In this document: in pieces, positions 44,099-52,683 of the stretch
Numbering within the stretch: the first letter of the stretch is position 1
Layout: every line of letters starts with the position of its first letter
Source: a bacterium
GTDB lineage: Bacteria > Cyanobacteriota > Vampirovibrionia > Vampirovibrionales > Vampirovibrionaceae
DNA length: 64,000 nucleotides
NCBI GenBank assembly: GCA_030429585.1
Contig: JAUIEU010000001.1
Coordinates: forward strand, 1,891,848 to 1,955,847
Reading direction: 5' to 3'
The notes under the pieces: generated by a model
The model's database searches: none
The model's input: only the letters and a program-made list of their open reading frames with translations
What the model was told of the DNA's origin: nothing
Position numbers and translations under genes: made by a program

Positions 44099-46187
44099 CC
44101 AACGATGACCAAGCGTTAGGGCTAGTGGCCTGGCCTGGTTGTGTACTAGGGCCAACATAGTGGGGTGGGGTATGAATGGTTAAAGACTGTACCGCACTTT
44201 TGAATTGATTTACCTTTTCATCATGCCGCATTTTTTTAGCTTGGTGCTCTGTCCACTTAATGGCAATAAAGGGTTCTACAATACCCAGCATAAACACCAT
44301 AATGGCGAAGGTCCGTTTATCCAGTGTGCTCAGTTTGCTTAAGGTTTTGCCTGCCGCCTGTTTGGAGAAGAACTGCTTAATTTCGCCGCCACTGCGCATT
44401 AGGCCTCCTGTGTTTTTATGTTTAACCATGTGGGTGCCATGTTTTTTATCCAGGCGCTTGGCAATTACTCGGTAAATATTGGGGATAATAGGTATCCATA
44501 ATAGCCAGCCAGCGTAGGTGTCGACAAAGCGTTCGCGCATTTCTAGGCCATCACGGGCGGTTAAATTCCTAGCAGAAGCCACGGTAGCACATAGGGCGGC
44601 TAATTGTTGTACGCTAACAAAGGGGAAGCCTTTACGGAATTGGAATAGGCGGAGTAATTTTCGGGCCCCACCCCTGGTAAGGGGGTTATTAGCCACTTTG
44701 GCCCAGTTGCCGGCCCGTAAGGCGGCGTTGTTTACCATGCCAAAGGCTAAGGGCAGGGGCAGCAGGCCTATGATTAATGGCCAGGGGTTTTTCTCTTTTA
44801 GCTGCTCGGTTACAAAGGGCATTAACCGTTTATACCAAGGTTGCTCCTCGTTATCTATGGGCTTTAGCTGCATTAGGCCTTTAATGCCGGGGTAACTTTT
44901 GGTGTTATCCACTTTTTTAGTAAGCAGCTTGTTTAAAATAGGTACAGCCACGGTTAAAACAAAACCGGCGCCGTAAGCCAGCGGAATACCCCACCGGTTA
45001 AAGGATTGGGTCTTCTTTAAAAGGGTGTTTGCGTGTTTGGCCCAGCGTTTGGGGGCTTTGGCTGGGGTGGTGTATCGGCCACCGGTGTTGGTTAGCAGGC
45101 GGTGTATGTCAGTAACAAATTCGTTAGCAGCAAAGGTGTGTTTGTACTTGTGTGTCGGCAGTGTGCGGGTAATATCAAAATGGGTTTGGTGGGGTGCCAG
45201 GGCTTGGACGATTTTTTTGGCGGTGCGGTTGGTAATGTTTTCTTCAGTGTGGAGTGCATTTTGCAAGGGTTGCCACATGGCCAAGGCTTTGGATTTTTGG
45301 GCCAGTTGCTTGTTTAGGTTGTCTGATTTGCTGCTGGCGAGCCATTGGGCTAAGTCGCCGCTGTTTTTAGCCTTTTTGTGCCCTTTGGCCAGTTTCTTAG
45401 TTAAGGTATTAATTGTTTTTTGGATTTGGCCGGTTTCAAAGGCGGTGTGGTGGTTAATGGCGCTAATGGTTTTTTCAATAGTGGCACGGTTAGCGGCGGC
45501 AGGCGTTTGGTTGGCAATACTTTTTAGGCGTGGGTCATTAATAGTGGCCACTAGCTTTTGTAGGTGGGCTAAATCTTCCGCTCGTTTTGCAGGAGAAAGC
45601 AACTCGGCGTGTTTGCTAAGCAGCTGAGTAATGCGGCGGGTTTCTGCCGGTTTGTTATGGGCTAGGTAGCCAGCCATGTGGCTAACAAACTGCTGGGGGC
45701 TACTATTGGCGTAAGCCCCGCGGGTGAAATGACGAAATATTTCCTGGGTTTCTAGCCCAATAAATTGGTTGCCTAAGTTTCGCTGGCCTACGGTGTGGGC
45801 CGCTTTAGCTAATCCAAAAATAACCAAGCCGGTTAAAAAGTTGCTGCTAAACAGGTTGCCGACTTCACGCACAACGCGTTCTCGTGCCAGGCTTAGGTTT
45901 AGGGTGTTGTCGCCGCTATCGCTTTTGTAAAACAGGGGGCGAAACAGGTCGAATAATGTTCTAAACACCCCAAAGCCAAGCACGTCTTCAGCAATTGCTT
46001 TACTGGCATCTTTGCTCATAACATTGTTGTATACCCGGGCAAGGCCTTTGTTTAAAAACCCAAATTGGGTAGGTGCAGGGGGTGGTGTGGTTTGTAATGG
46101 TGAGGCGCCCACCGCTTGCACAGCCAAGCTGCCCGGCGGCAAGGCGGGCAGGTAGGTGGGTGCAATTGTATGAGGGGTGGGTTTCAA
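44061..46187 (-). CDS. Very large lineage-specific membrane protein, unknown
   Basis: The 708-aa protein starts with a Thr/Pro-rich leader (residues 1-45). A helical region with an early hydrophobic segment (SNFLTGLVIFGLAKAAH) and a long charged helical domain with KKLAKGHKKAKNSGDLAQW follow. The C-terminal third has four or so hydrophobic segments (GIPLAYGAGFVLTVAVPILN; PLIIGLLPLPLAFGMV; YAGWLLWIPIIPNIYRVIA; FAIMVFMLGIVEPFIAIKW). The start is a TTG and uncertain. It overlaps tsaB by 38 nt. Topology and the basic juxtamembrane end resemble the products at 36695 and 63104. No family is recognised. Confidence 0.65.
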   Translation of the reverse strand: MKPTPHTIAPTYLPALPPGSLAVQAVGASPLQTTPPPAPTQFGFLNKGLARVYNNVMSKDASKAIAEDVLGFGVFRTLFDLFRPLFYKSDSGDNTLNLSLARERVVREVGNLFSSNFLTGLVIFGLAKAAHTVGQRNLGNQFIGLETQEIFRHFTRGAYANSSPQQFVSHMAGYLAHNKPAETRRITQLLSKHAELLSPAKRAEDLAHLQKLVATINDPRLKSIANQTPAAANRATIEKTISAINHHTAFETGQIQKTINTLTKKLAKGHKKAKNSGDLAQWLASSKSDNLNKQLAQKSKALAMWQPLQNALHTEENITNRTAKKIVQALAPHQTHFDITRTLPTHKYKHTFAANEFVTDIHRLLTNTGGRYTTPAKAPKRWAKHANTLLKKTQSFNRWGIPLAYGAGFVLTVAVPILNKLLTKKVDNTKSYPGIKGLMQLKPIDNEEQPWYKRLMPFVTEQLKEKNPWPLIIGLLPLPLAFGMVNNAALRAGNWAKVANNPLTRGGARKLLRLFQFRKGFPFVSVQQLAALCATVASARNLTARDGLEMRERFVDTYAGWLLWIPIIPNIYRVIAKRLDKKHGTHMVKHKNTGGLMRSGGEIKQFFSKQAAGKTLSKLSTLDKRTFAIMVFMLGIVEPFIAIKWTEHQAKKMRHDEKVNQFKSAVQSLTIHTPPHYVGPSTQPGQATSPNAWSSLVTNQVREAASAG

Positions 46188-46221
46188 AGGGGAGGTTATG
46201 GGGTGTTTTAGTAAAAATAAA

Positions 46222-46264
46222 AAACCGGTCGTAAGCCTTGGGGTAAGGGCTCAGCGACCGGTTT
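46222..46264 (-). terminator. Orphan intrinsic terminator, best read on the minus strand
   Basis: A 10-bp outer stem (AAACCGGTCG at 46222-46231 pairing with CGACCGGTTT at 46255-46264) and an inner AGCC/GGCT helix. On the minus strand it is followed by a T-run (TTTTTTATTTTTA). No minus-strand gene lies immediately to its right, so it would end an unannotated transcript entering from about 46500. Confidence 0.65.
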
Positions 46265-46281
46265 GTATAGAAAATTAAGTA

Positions 46282-46310
46282 GGCGGCAGTGTGGCTGAGC
46301 GGTTAGAGCG
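46282..46310 (+). other. tRNA-like 5' fragment
   Basis: GGCGGCAGTGTGGCTGAGC plus GGTTAGAGCG reads like an acceptor strand and D-arm of a class II tRNA. No matching anticodon stem, T-arm (GTTCGAATC) or 3' acceptor strand CTGCCGCC follows within 300 nt. It is either a decayed tRNA remnant or chance resemblance; not a functional tRNA as seen. Confidence 0.3.
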
Positions 46311-46324
46311 TCAGCGTATAAAAT

Positions 46325-46379
46325 TGCGAATCGGTGTTTAAACCAGTTGGAGTGTGGGTGTAGAAGGCGATCATTCGCA
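46325..46379. repeat. Inverted repeat TGCGAAT...ATTCGCA
   Basis: TGCGAAT at 46325-46331 is exactly complementary to ATTCGCA at 46373-46379, with inner CG pairs possible near 46332 and 46368. The loop is about 41 nt and contains GTTTAAAC. It would form a hairpin in RNA from either strand. Confidence 0.4.
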
Positions 46380-46576
46380 TGTAATACATCTTACAATTAA
46401 TAAATACAGCCATTAGGCAGTAACCTAACATAAGGTATAAGAGCACTGAACCAGGCCTGTTGCCCTATTTTGGGTGGGTAGATGCAATTCGTTACATATT
46501 ATAATCGTAACATTATGGTGGGGAGATTTCTCATAACAATAGGCTGTTATTTTGCAGCCTGGCAGGGTATGATTTT

Positions 46577-46654
46577 ATGGCGGTGGCTAATACTACAAAA
46601 GCCAACCGTAGGATTGCCTTGTTAGTGTTTGCCATGGGTGTTGCCTGTGCCTAG
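46577..46654 (+). CDS. 25-aa leader-like peptide ORF
   Basis: ATG 46577, preceded by AGGG at about 10 nt, encodes MAVANTTKANRRIALLVFAM with a GVACA ending, then TAG. The sequence resembles a short signal or lipoprotein leader. It overlaps, in another frame, the upstream end of the TPR gene frame. It may be a leader peptide, or the remnant of a start disrupted by a frameshift. Weakly supported. Confidence 0.3.
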   Translation: MAVANTTKANRRIALLVFAMGVACA

Positions 46655-46682
46655 ATATGCTGCCCCCAATGGGTTGCCCCCT

Positions 46683-48074
46683 ATGCCTGTAATGGGGCCT
46701 GGCTTGCAGTTAATGTTAACAGTGTTGGCGGCCATTGTGCTAAGTGGCATGGTGTTTAGTGGGCTGTTGGTATTTCGGCATTCGGATTACGATGACTTGA
46801 TGACCCGTGGGCAGCATTTGGTAGCCGAAGGCAAGGTGGCTAGGGCGGCCACCATTTACGAGCGGGTGCTGAAGCAGTATGGCGAAAGTTACCCTGTGTA
46901 TTTGGCGTTAGGCAAGGCCTACTTGGCCATGGACGCCCCCGAGAAGGCCCGGGCGGTATTAGAATCTGCCTTGGCCTTAAAACCCAATGATGGTGGGCTG
47001 GAAGCCTTGATGGTGAAAAGCCAGCTGTTAGTGATTGGTAAGGACTATAAGGCGGCTACAGAATTACTCTCCGCCCGGCTAGAGGTGGTGACAAAAGAAG
47101 ACCCAGGGTGGAAGCCGCTACGGGTGGCCTTGGCAGATGGGTATAGCCTTTGGGGAGATAGCCTGCGCGAGCAGAGTAAGCTGGATGAAGCCTTGACTAA
47201 GTATAAAGAGGCGCTGGCGGTTGCAGGCGCTTATACTCAAGAGCAAGCCATTGAGAAAGATATTGCCGATGTGGCCCTACAGTTAAGCGAGCAATATGTA
47301 ACGGATAAAAACCCAAAGGGATTAATTAAGGCCCTTACCCCCATATTAGAGCTTACTGGTGAGCCTACCTTGATGGTGCGCATGGCGGATGCTTACCAAG
47401 AAACAGGCGAGCTAGATAAGGCCATTACCTGGTACCGTCGGGCCTACGATGCCGAACCAGAGACCATTCAAATTAAATTGTCTCAGGCTATGTTGGCCCG
47501 TGGGCAAGAGTTGTTGGATAAAGGGAAAAGCAAAGAGGCGGCCCCTTATTTTAGCGAGGCTGAAAGTTTGCTAACCACTACCATTAGCGAAGATGAAGCC
47601 ATGGCTACTTTGTACCCAGTGGAAATAGATAATTTTCAAGTGATCCCAAATCTAAATCGCTCGGCGTTGTTGTTGCAGCCCAGCGCAAAAATTACGGTAA
47701 AAAGCCAGTCGTATAAACCCATTAATGATTTACGTGTGCGGTTTTTGGTGCGGTCAGAATCGGCGGTGTTGGCTGAAAATGTGGTGCAACTGGCAACGGA
47801 TGAAAAACCTTTAGCCCTGATGGGCAAGTCGGGTAGTAGTCGTTCCGTAACCATGGGTGTCCCTAAGGCCATTCAGCTGGATGCCTCGAAAGATCAGGTG
47901 TTGGCTTTGCAAGTGGCTGTTGCCTACGGTAGCGAGGGCCATTGGCATACCAAGGCGGTGCAGCAGCTTAAAATCCAGGCCCCTACCCAAGCCCCTGTGC
48001 CTGACGGCAGTGGCGATGATGCGATTGAGCCTGGCCAACAACGCCACAGCTTTGTGGATGGTACAACGCATTAA
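46683..48074 (+). CDS. Membrane-anchored TPR protein
   Basis: One transmembrane helix (LMLTVLAAIVLSGMVFSGLL) followed by several tetratricopeptide repeats. Examples are HLVAEGKVARAATIYERVLK, KAYLAMDAPEKARAVLESAL and QSKLDEALTKYKEALAVAG. QETGELDKAITWYRRAYDAE is another. After the repeats a beta-rich domain (about 325-440) contains SAKITVKSQSYKPINDLRVR. The start is uncertain: ATG 46683 is used, TTG 46629 and others are possible, and none has a clear ribosome-binding site. Likely an envelope scaffold; partner unknown. It ends 5 nt before the convergent UDG-like gene. Confidence 0.75.
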   Translation: MPVMGPGLQLMLTVLAAIVLSGMVFSGLLVFRHSDYDDLMTRGQHLVAEGKVARAATIYERVLKQYGESYPVYLALGKAYLAMDAPEKARAVLESALALKPNDGGLEALMVKSQLLVIGKDYKAATELLSARLEVVTKEDPGWKPLRVALADGYSLWGDSLREQSKLDEALTKYKEALAVAGAYTQEQAIEKDIADVALQLSEQYVTDKNPKGLIKALTPILELTGEPTLMVRMADAYQETGELDKAITWYRRAYDAEPETIQIKLSQAMLARGQELLDKGKSKEAAPYFSEAESLLTTTISEDEAMATLYPVEIDNFQVIPNLNRSALLLQPSAKITVKSQSYKPINDLRVRFLVRSESAVLAENVVQLATDEKPLALMGKSGSSRSVTMGVPKAIQLDASKDQVLALQVAVAYGSEGHWHTKAVQQLKIQAPTQAPVPDGSGDDAIEPGQQRHSFVDGTTH

Positions 48075-48079
48075 GGCTT

Positions 48080-48883
48080 TTAGTGGTTAAGTTGGGCTAG
48101 CTCTGCTTTTACCTTACCCATCACGTTGTGGAAGACTTCTGGGCTGGTTTTAAAGTAAGTAGGGTGTGGTAGGCCAATAACCCCTCTGGCTTTAGTGTCG
48201 ATTAAATTCACTTTGCCGTCTTTGCTAGTTAAGTTTAGGGTGCCAATAAAGGCTTTAATTCTAAGGTGCCCTTTACTGCTTTTATTATGCTTTTGCTTGA
48301 TTTCGTTGCGAGGGTTGTTCGCCATATCTCGTAAGTAGCTATAGGGAGAAAAGCCCTCGCCGTTACCAAACACCACAATAATATCCGGGTCAACAATATT
48401 ACATATGAGGTACTGATGAATCGGCCAATAAAGATTAGCTTCTTCTTTGAAGCTCTCTTTATCAAACCCAGAGGTGTCTTTGGTGCGTCGTAAAATTAAA
48501 TTACTGGCACAAACTTTTCTAAAGGCGGTAACGTTTTTATCGGACATGTTGGGCTGAAATAGTGGGATTAATTTTTTTGGTAGGCGGCCTTGCCCTTGCT
48601 TAGCCCAGTCAGTATCACTTAAATAGTCGTTAAACAGTTCAGCTTCTCTGTTCTGAATTCGTTCTTCCGTGTCTTCTATGTTTTTAATAATCGTATGTTC
48701 ATAGTCGTTCAAAGGTTCGCCACCAGGGTTGGTGCCCAGTAAATATAGGTTTCCTTTTTTCAATGTTTTGTGGTCGCTGTATAAAAACTTGCCGCTTAGT
48801 TTCCCAAGGGGCACATCGTCTCTTTTATTTTTCGCTAGGTATTGTCTTACCCAGTTAATATACTCAGAAACAGTTGTAGGCAT
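48080..48883 (-). CDS. Second divergent uracil-DNA glycosylase-like protein
   Basis: A 267-aa protein with UDG-fold landmarks: LYLLGTNPGGEPL at about 47-59 (first motif, GxNPG type), VDPDIIVVFGNGEGFSPYSY in the middle, and VIGLPHPTYFKTS near 235-247 as the HPS-like loop with Thr for Ser. Charged and A+T-rich like the gene at 21659, from which it differs clearly in sequence. It sits 8 nt after valS on the same strand, so it may be co-transcribed. The catalytic acidic or Asn residue cannot be assigned with certainty; activity is unknown. Confidence 0.6.
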   Translation of the reverse strand: MPTTVSEYINWVRQYLAKNKRDDVPLGKLSGKFLYSDHKTLKKGNLYLLGTNPGGEPLNDYEHTIIKNIEDTEERIQNREAELFNDYLSDTDWAKQGQGRLPKKLIPLFQPNMSDKNVTAFRKVCASNLILRRTKDTSGFDKESFKEEANLYWPIHQYLICNIVDPDIIVVFGNGEGFSPYSYLRDMANNPRNEIKQKHNKSSKGHLRIKAFIGTLNLTSKDGKVNLIDTKARGVIGLPHPTYFKTSPEVFHNVMGKVKAELAQLNH

Positions 48884-48891
48884 GTTGTTGC

Positions 48892-51609
48892 TTACCCTAA
48901 TGATTCTAGCTGTTCTTTTAGGGCGGCGGCCTGTTGGTTTACCTCATCGAGCCGGGCTTTGTTTTTATCGACGACCGCTTGTGGGGCGCGGGCCATAAAC
49001 TCGTGGTTACCCATCATGGTAAATAGCTTGTCTTGCTCTTTGGCTAAATCATCTAGTTTTTTGGCTAGGCGTTCTTTCTCTTGGTCTATATCTAAAAAAT
49101 CAGCTAGTGGCACAAACACCCGGCATTGGCCTACCACGTTTACGGCGGCCTGCTTTGGCGTTTCCGTAAGGTGGGAGTGCAACTGCCAGCTATCCAGCGG
49201 TACAAACAAGTTAATTAAATCCTTGGCCTCGGTATTTAGCGCGTCGTACTCGGTGGTATCCGTGGCTTCAATCACCACCTTAATGCCTTGCCGCGGCGAA
49301 ACTGCATACTGCTGCTTAATATTCCGAAGGGCGCGTACCACGTCCAACGTTAGGCTAATGCGGGTTTCTAGTGTTTCGTCAATTAAGCTGCTATCTGCTT
49401 GTGGGTAGGCGGCAAGCGAAATATTGGCATGGGTTGGGGTGTGGGGCAGTTGTTGCCAAATTTCTTCGCTAATAAATGGCATTAATGGTTGCATTAACCG
49501 CAGCGTACCTTCCAGTACATGTAGCAGCACGCGTTGGGTGTTAGCGCGGGTAGCGTCGTCTCTTAGCGGCGCTTTGGCGGCCTCTACATACCAATCGCAA
49601 AAGGCGTTCCACGTAAATTCGTAGAGCAGGGTGGCCAGTTCGCCAAATTTATATTCGGCCATGTATTGGTTAGCCGTGGCCACGGTGGTGTTGTAGCGGC
49701 TTAAAATCCAGCGGTCCATGGGTTGCAAACGGTCCATATCAATGGGCTGGTTATCAACCGTCGTGCCATCATCGTTATGCAGATTCATTAGCGTAAAGCG
49801 CGCCGCGTTCCATAGTTTGTTAGTAAATAGGCGGCCTTGTTCCATCACGCCGGGCACCAGTTTAATATCTTGCCCGCCATAGGTAATTAGGCTGGTGAGG
49901 GACCAACGAAACGCATCGCAGCCGTATTTTTCAATGCTCTCCACAGGGTCGATGGTGTTGCCCTTGGATTTACTCATTTTTTGGCCTTTTTCATCGCGAA
50001 TCAGGCCATGGATGTAGACGGTATCGAAGGGGGTTTGCTCGGTAAAGGCGTGGCCAAACATGGTCATCCGCGCCACCCAGAAAAAGATAATATCAAACCC
50101 CGTTACCAGCGTGCTGGTAGGGTAAAAGGTTTTAAAGTCAGCGGCATCCGTATTCGGCCAGCCCATGGTGCTAAAGGGCCACAAGCCGCTGCTAAACCAT
50201 GTATCTAGCACATCAGGGTCTTGTTTGATGTTGGCGCTTTGGCAGTGTTGGCATTCCGTAGGGTCGGTTTTAGCCACGGTAATTTGGTCACAATCGGCGC
50301 AATACCATGCGGGTATGCGGTGGCCCCACCACAGCTGACGACTGACGCACCAATCTTGGATATTATTCATCCAGCGCAAATAGTCTTTCGTCCAGCGCTC
50401 GGGTACAAACTTAATCTCGCTATTTTCTAACGATTGTAGGCATTGCTCGGCAAGGGGTTTGGTGCTGACGAACCACTGTTTGGATAGTAAGGGTTCTACA
50501 ATGGCGCCGCTGCGTTGGGCGCGGCCTACGCGGTTGTTGTGTTCTTCTTTTTTGGCCAGTAGATTTTTGTCTTTTAAAAGTTTTTCGGTGGCGGTGCGGG
50601 CTTCAAACCTATCCATGCCGCGGATGTGCTCGGGGATGAAATCCAGATCCTTAACGCAACCGTATTCATCCAGCACAACAAGGTTTTCTAGGTTGTGGCG
50701 TTTGCCAATGTCAAAATCGTTGGGGTCGTGGGCGGGGGTGATTTTTAAACAGCCGGTGCCAAAGTCTGGGTCTACATAATCATCGGCAATAATGGGGATA
50801 TCGCGGCCTGTGAGTGGGTGAGGAATAGTTTGCCCAATGAGTGATGTGTAGCGGTCGTCTTTGGGGTGAACCGCTACCGCCACATCGCCGTACAGGGTTT
50901 CTGGGCGGGTGGTGGCAATCACCAGTTCGGGCTGGCCTTCGGGTGTGGGGAAGCGCACATGCCACAGGTGACTGGCCTCATCGCTGTATTCCACCTCAAT
51001 ATCGCTAATGGCGCTTTGGGTGGCGGGGTCCCAGTTTACGATGTATTCGCCACGGTACAGTAGGCCTTTTTCGTATAACTGAAAAAAGGCTTCGCGAACC
51101 GCATCGCTACAGCCATCATCTAGCGTAAAGCGTTGGCGGCTCCAATCGGGTGATACACCTAGCTTGCGCAGTTGCCCCGTAATATTGCCTTGGCATTTAT
51201 CTACCCAGTTCCATGTGCGTTCTATAAATTTGTCGCGCCCCAGTTCACTGCCACTGGTACCTTCGGCTTGCAGCTGGCGTTCTACAATATTTTGGGTGGC
51301 AATACCGGCGTGGTCCGTGCCGGGCATCCATAGGGTGGTATCACCCATCATGCGGTGCCAACGGATGAGGATATCTTGCAGGGTGTTATCCAGCGCATGG
51401 CCCATGTGCAAATTACCCGTCACGTTTGGCGGTGGAATAACAATGCTAAACGGGTTGCCGGTGGGGGCAGGGTGCTTTTCGGTAACGGCCTCGGGGGTAA
51501 ATAGGCCAGTGTTTTCCCACTGTTGGTACCATTTCGCTTCAATGGTGGCAGGTTCGTAATGTTTATTTAGTTCAGTGGTGGTTTTCGCAGATTCGGTAGA
51601 AGAAGGCAT
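48892..51609 (-). CDS. valS: Valyl-tRNA synthetase
   Basis: Class I synthetase charging tRNA-Val. I use ATG 51609 (905 aa); the open frame runs 76 codons further upstream, but that extension is unlike the family and overlaps the divergent gene. Motifs: PPPNVTGNLHMGHALDNTL (HIGH), KGQKMSKSKGNTIDP (KMSKS), the editing domain with TTRPETLYGDVAVAVHP, and a C-terminal coiled coil EKERLAKKLDDLAKEQDKL that binds tRNA. It is followed by the UDG-like gene after 8 nt. Confidence 0.96.
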   Translation of the reverse strand: MPSSTESAKTTTELNKHYEPATIEAKWYQQWENTGLFTPEAVTEKHPAPTGNPFSIVIPPPNVTGNLHMGHALDNTLQDILIRWHRMMGDTTLWMPGTDHAGIATQNIVERQLQAEGTSGSELGRDKFIERTWNWVDKCQGNITGQLRKLGVSPDWSRQRFTLDDGCSDAVREAFFQLYEKGLLYRGEYIVNWDPATQSAISDIEVEYSDEASHLWHVRFPTPEGQPELVIATTRPETLYGDVAVAVHPKDDRYTSLIGQTIPHPLTGRDIPIIADDYVDPDFGTGCLKITPAHDPNDFDIGKRHNLENLVVLDEYGCVKDLDFIPEHIRGMDRFEARTATEKLLKDKNLLAKKEEHNNRVGRAQRSGAIVEPLLSKQWFVSTKPLAEQCLQSLENSEIKFVPERWTKDYLRWMNNIQDWCVSRQLWWGHRIPAWYCADCDQITVAKTDPTECQHCQSANIKQDPDVLDTWFSSGLWPFSTMGWPNTDAADFKTFYPTSTLVTGFDIIFFWVARMTMFGHAFTEQTPFDTVYIHGLIRDEKGQKMSKSKGNTIDPVESIEKYGCDAFRWSLTSLITYGGQDIKLVPGVMEQGRLFTNKLWNAARFTLMNLHNDDGTTVDNQPIDMDRLQPMDRWILSRYNTTVATANQYMAEYKFGELATLLYEFTWNAFCDWYVEAAKAPLRDDATRANTQRVLLHVLEGTLRLMQPLMPFISEEIWQQLPHTPTHANISLAAYPQADSSLIDETLETRISLTLDVVRALRNIKQQYAVSPRQGIKVVIEATDTTEYDALNTEAKDLINLFVPLDSWQLHSHLTETPKQAAVNVVGQCRVFVPLADFLDIDQEKERLAKKLDDLAKEQDKLFTMMGNHEFMARAPQAVVDKNKARLDEVNQQAAALKEQLESLG

Positions 51610-51755
51610 AGTAATGGCAAAAAGGTTTGTAGATAGGGGTGAAACCTGCCCATAATACCAAAGAGCAAGGATAAAGCCGAACGCTAGGCGCGAGGGCGGT
51701 TTGTTGCAAACGTTCCAACTTGGTAACGGAATGTCGGTGTAAGGCCCTTGTGGTC

Positions 51756-51784
51756 TTGAGCGTTTCCTTATCTCCTGATATTCT
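51756..51784 (+). promoter_or_regulatory. Promoter for the LysM protein gene
   Basis: TTGAGC (51756-51761), 17-nt spacer, TATTCT (51779-51784): 4 of 6 and 5 of 6 consensus bases. The expected leader is about 38 nt before ATG 51829. Confidence 0.5.
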
Positions 51785-51828
51785 GGGCATCCATTCGTTG
51801 TTGGGATTTCCACCGTTAGTAGCCTTTT

Positions 51829-52479
51829 ATGAACCACTCCACTATGACTCGCCCTTCTGATTACTCTGCTTCGTCAAACCCTGGCTTGCCAGGCGAACAG
51901 GCTTCGTCTCACTCGCCGGGTGTGTACGTGCGCCAGCAACAAAACCCGCAAGAACTGGATATGCTGTGGTCAGGCTCGCGCCAATTCCATAAAGAAGATC
52001 GCTCGCCGATTGTGTTTACCGCGGCTGGGTTGATTTTAGGCGTGATTATTACCAGCGCCGTGTTCTTTTTGATGTCTCAAAAACCACAAGTAACCGTTGG
52101 CGATAGCACCGGCGTGGAAGTACCCACCGTGAGTGATGGCCAGCTATTTGCTGAAGAAAATAATTTAAACTACGAGCCCGCGGCGAGCGAAACCGTGACG
52201 GTGGATAAGCCTGCCGAAAGTGCCGCCAGTGTATTAGACAAACTGACGGGTAACGATAAAAAGACGGATGCTCAGCCTATTGATGCATCTAAAAAGCCTG
52301 CGGTGTCTCCAAAGCGGTTAATCCACACGGTGGCCAGTGGCGATACCTTAGGCAAAATTGCCAGCCGGTATTATGGTAGCAGCGAGCCTAACGTGGTTAG
52401 CCGTATTGCGGGTGCCAACAACATGACGAACCCTGACGACCTGTCGGTTGGCCAGCGCTTGGTTATTCCTCAATCCTAA
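51829..52479 (+). CDS. LysM-domain protein with a single membrane anchor
   Basis: The 216-aa protein has a polar, Ser-rich cytoplasmic N-terminus (1-62), one transmembrane helix (SPIVFTAAGLILGVIITSAV, about 63-85), a linker rich in Ala, Asp and Lys, and a C-terminal LysM domain (about 165-215). That domain includes HTVASGDTLGKIASRYYGSS and PDDLSVGQRLVIPQ. LysM binds peptidoglycan or chitin-like glycans. It probably anchors to the wall. It is divergent from valS. Confidence 0.85.
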   Translation: MNHSTMTRPSDYSASSNPGLPGEQASSHSPGVYVRQQQNPQELDMLWSGSRQFHKEDRSPIVFTAAGLILGVIITSAVFFLMSQKPQVTVGDSTGVEVPTVSDGQLFAEENNLNYEPAASETVTVDKPAESAASVLDKLTGNDKKTDAQPIDASKKPAVSPKRLIHTVASGDTLGKIASRYYGSSEPNVVSRIAGANNMTNPDDLSVGQRLVIPQS

Positions 52480-52683
52480 GTAGGCCTACATCACAGGTGA
52501 TTTAGCCCTGGCCTGATGTTTGCCGCGTGTAGGTGAATTGGTGTAGTAGGGCATAAAGCCCTTCCCATTTGGGCATGGTTGGGCGACAATAGGCGCTGTG
52601 CCTGTGGTTGGCTTGCACCATCTGGTTGCAAACATGTTGCGGGCACTGTGTGTGTTGACACCCCTTAAGATGAGACCCCTATT

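Larger units (their letters stand above)
46188..46628. other. 440-bp gene-poor region with RNA-like signals
   Basis: Between the large membrane protein and the TPR gene there is no supported full-length protein gene. It contains a strong minus-strand terminator (46222-46264), a tRNA-like 5' fragment (46282-46310), a 7-bp inverted repeat (46325-46379), perfect TATAAT boxes on both strands around 46498-46505 and a 25-codon ORF at 46577. This makes it the best place in the window for an undescribed small RNA. Confidence 0.5.

Noticed and set aside
46281-46640. Complete tRNA or cyanobacterial tRNA-Leu with group I intron
   Set aside because: No anticodon stem partner, no T-arm and no complementary 3' acceptor strand were found; the sequence after the D-arm does not match a group I intron start that I know.
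51610-51837. N-terminal 76-residue extension of valS
   Set aside because: The extension is unlike any ValRS, overlaps the divergent LysM gene and its promoter; the ATG at 51609 gives a normal-length enzyme.
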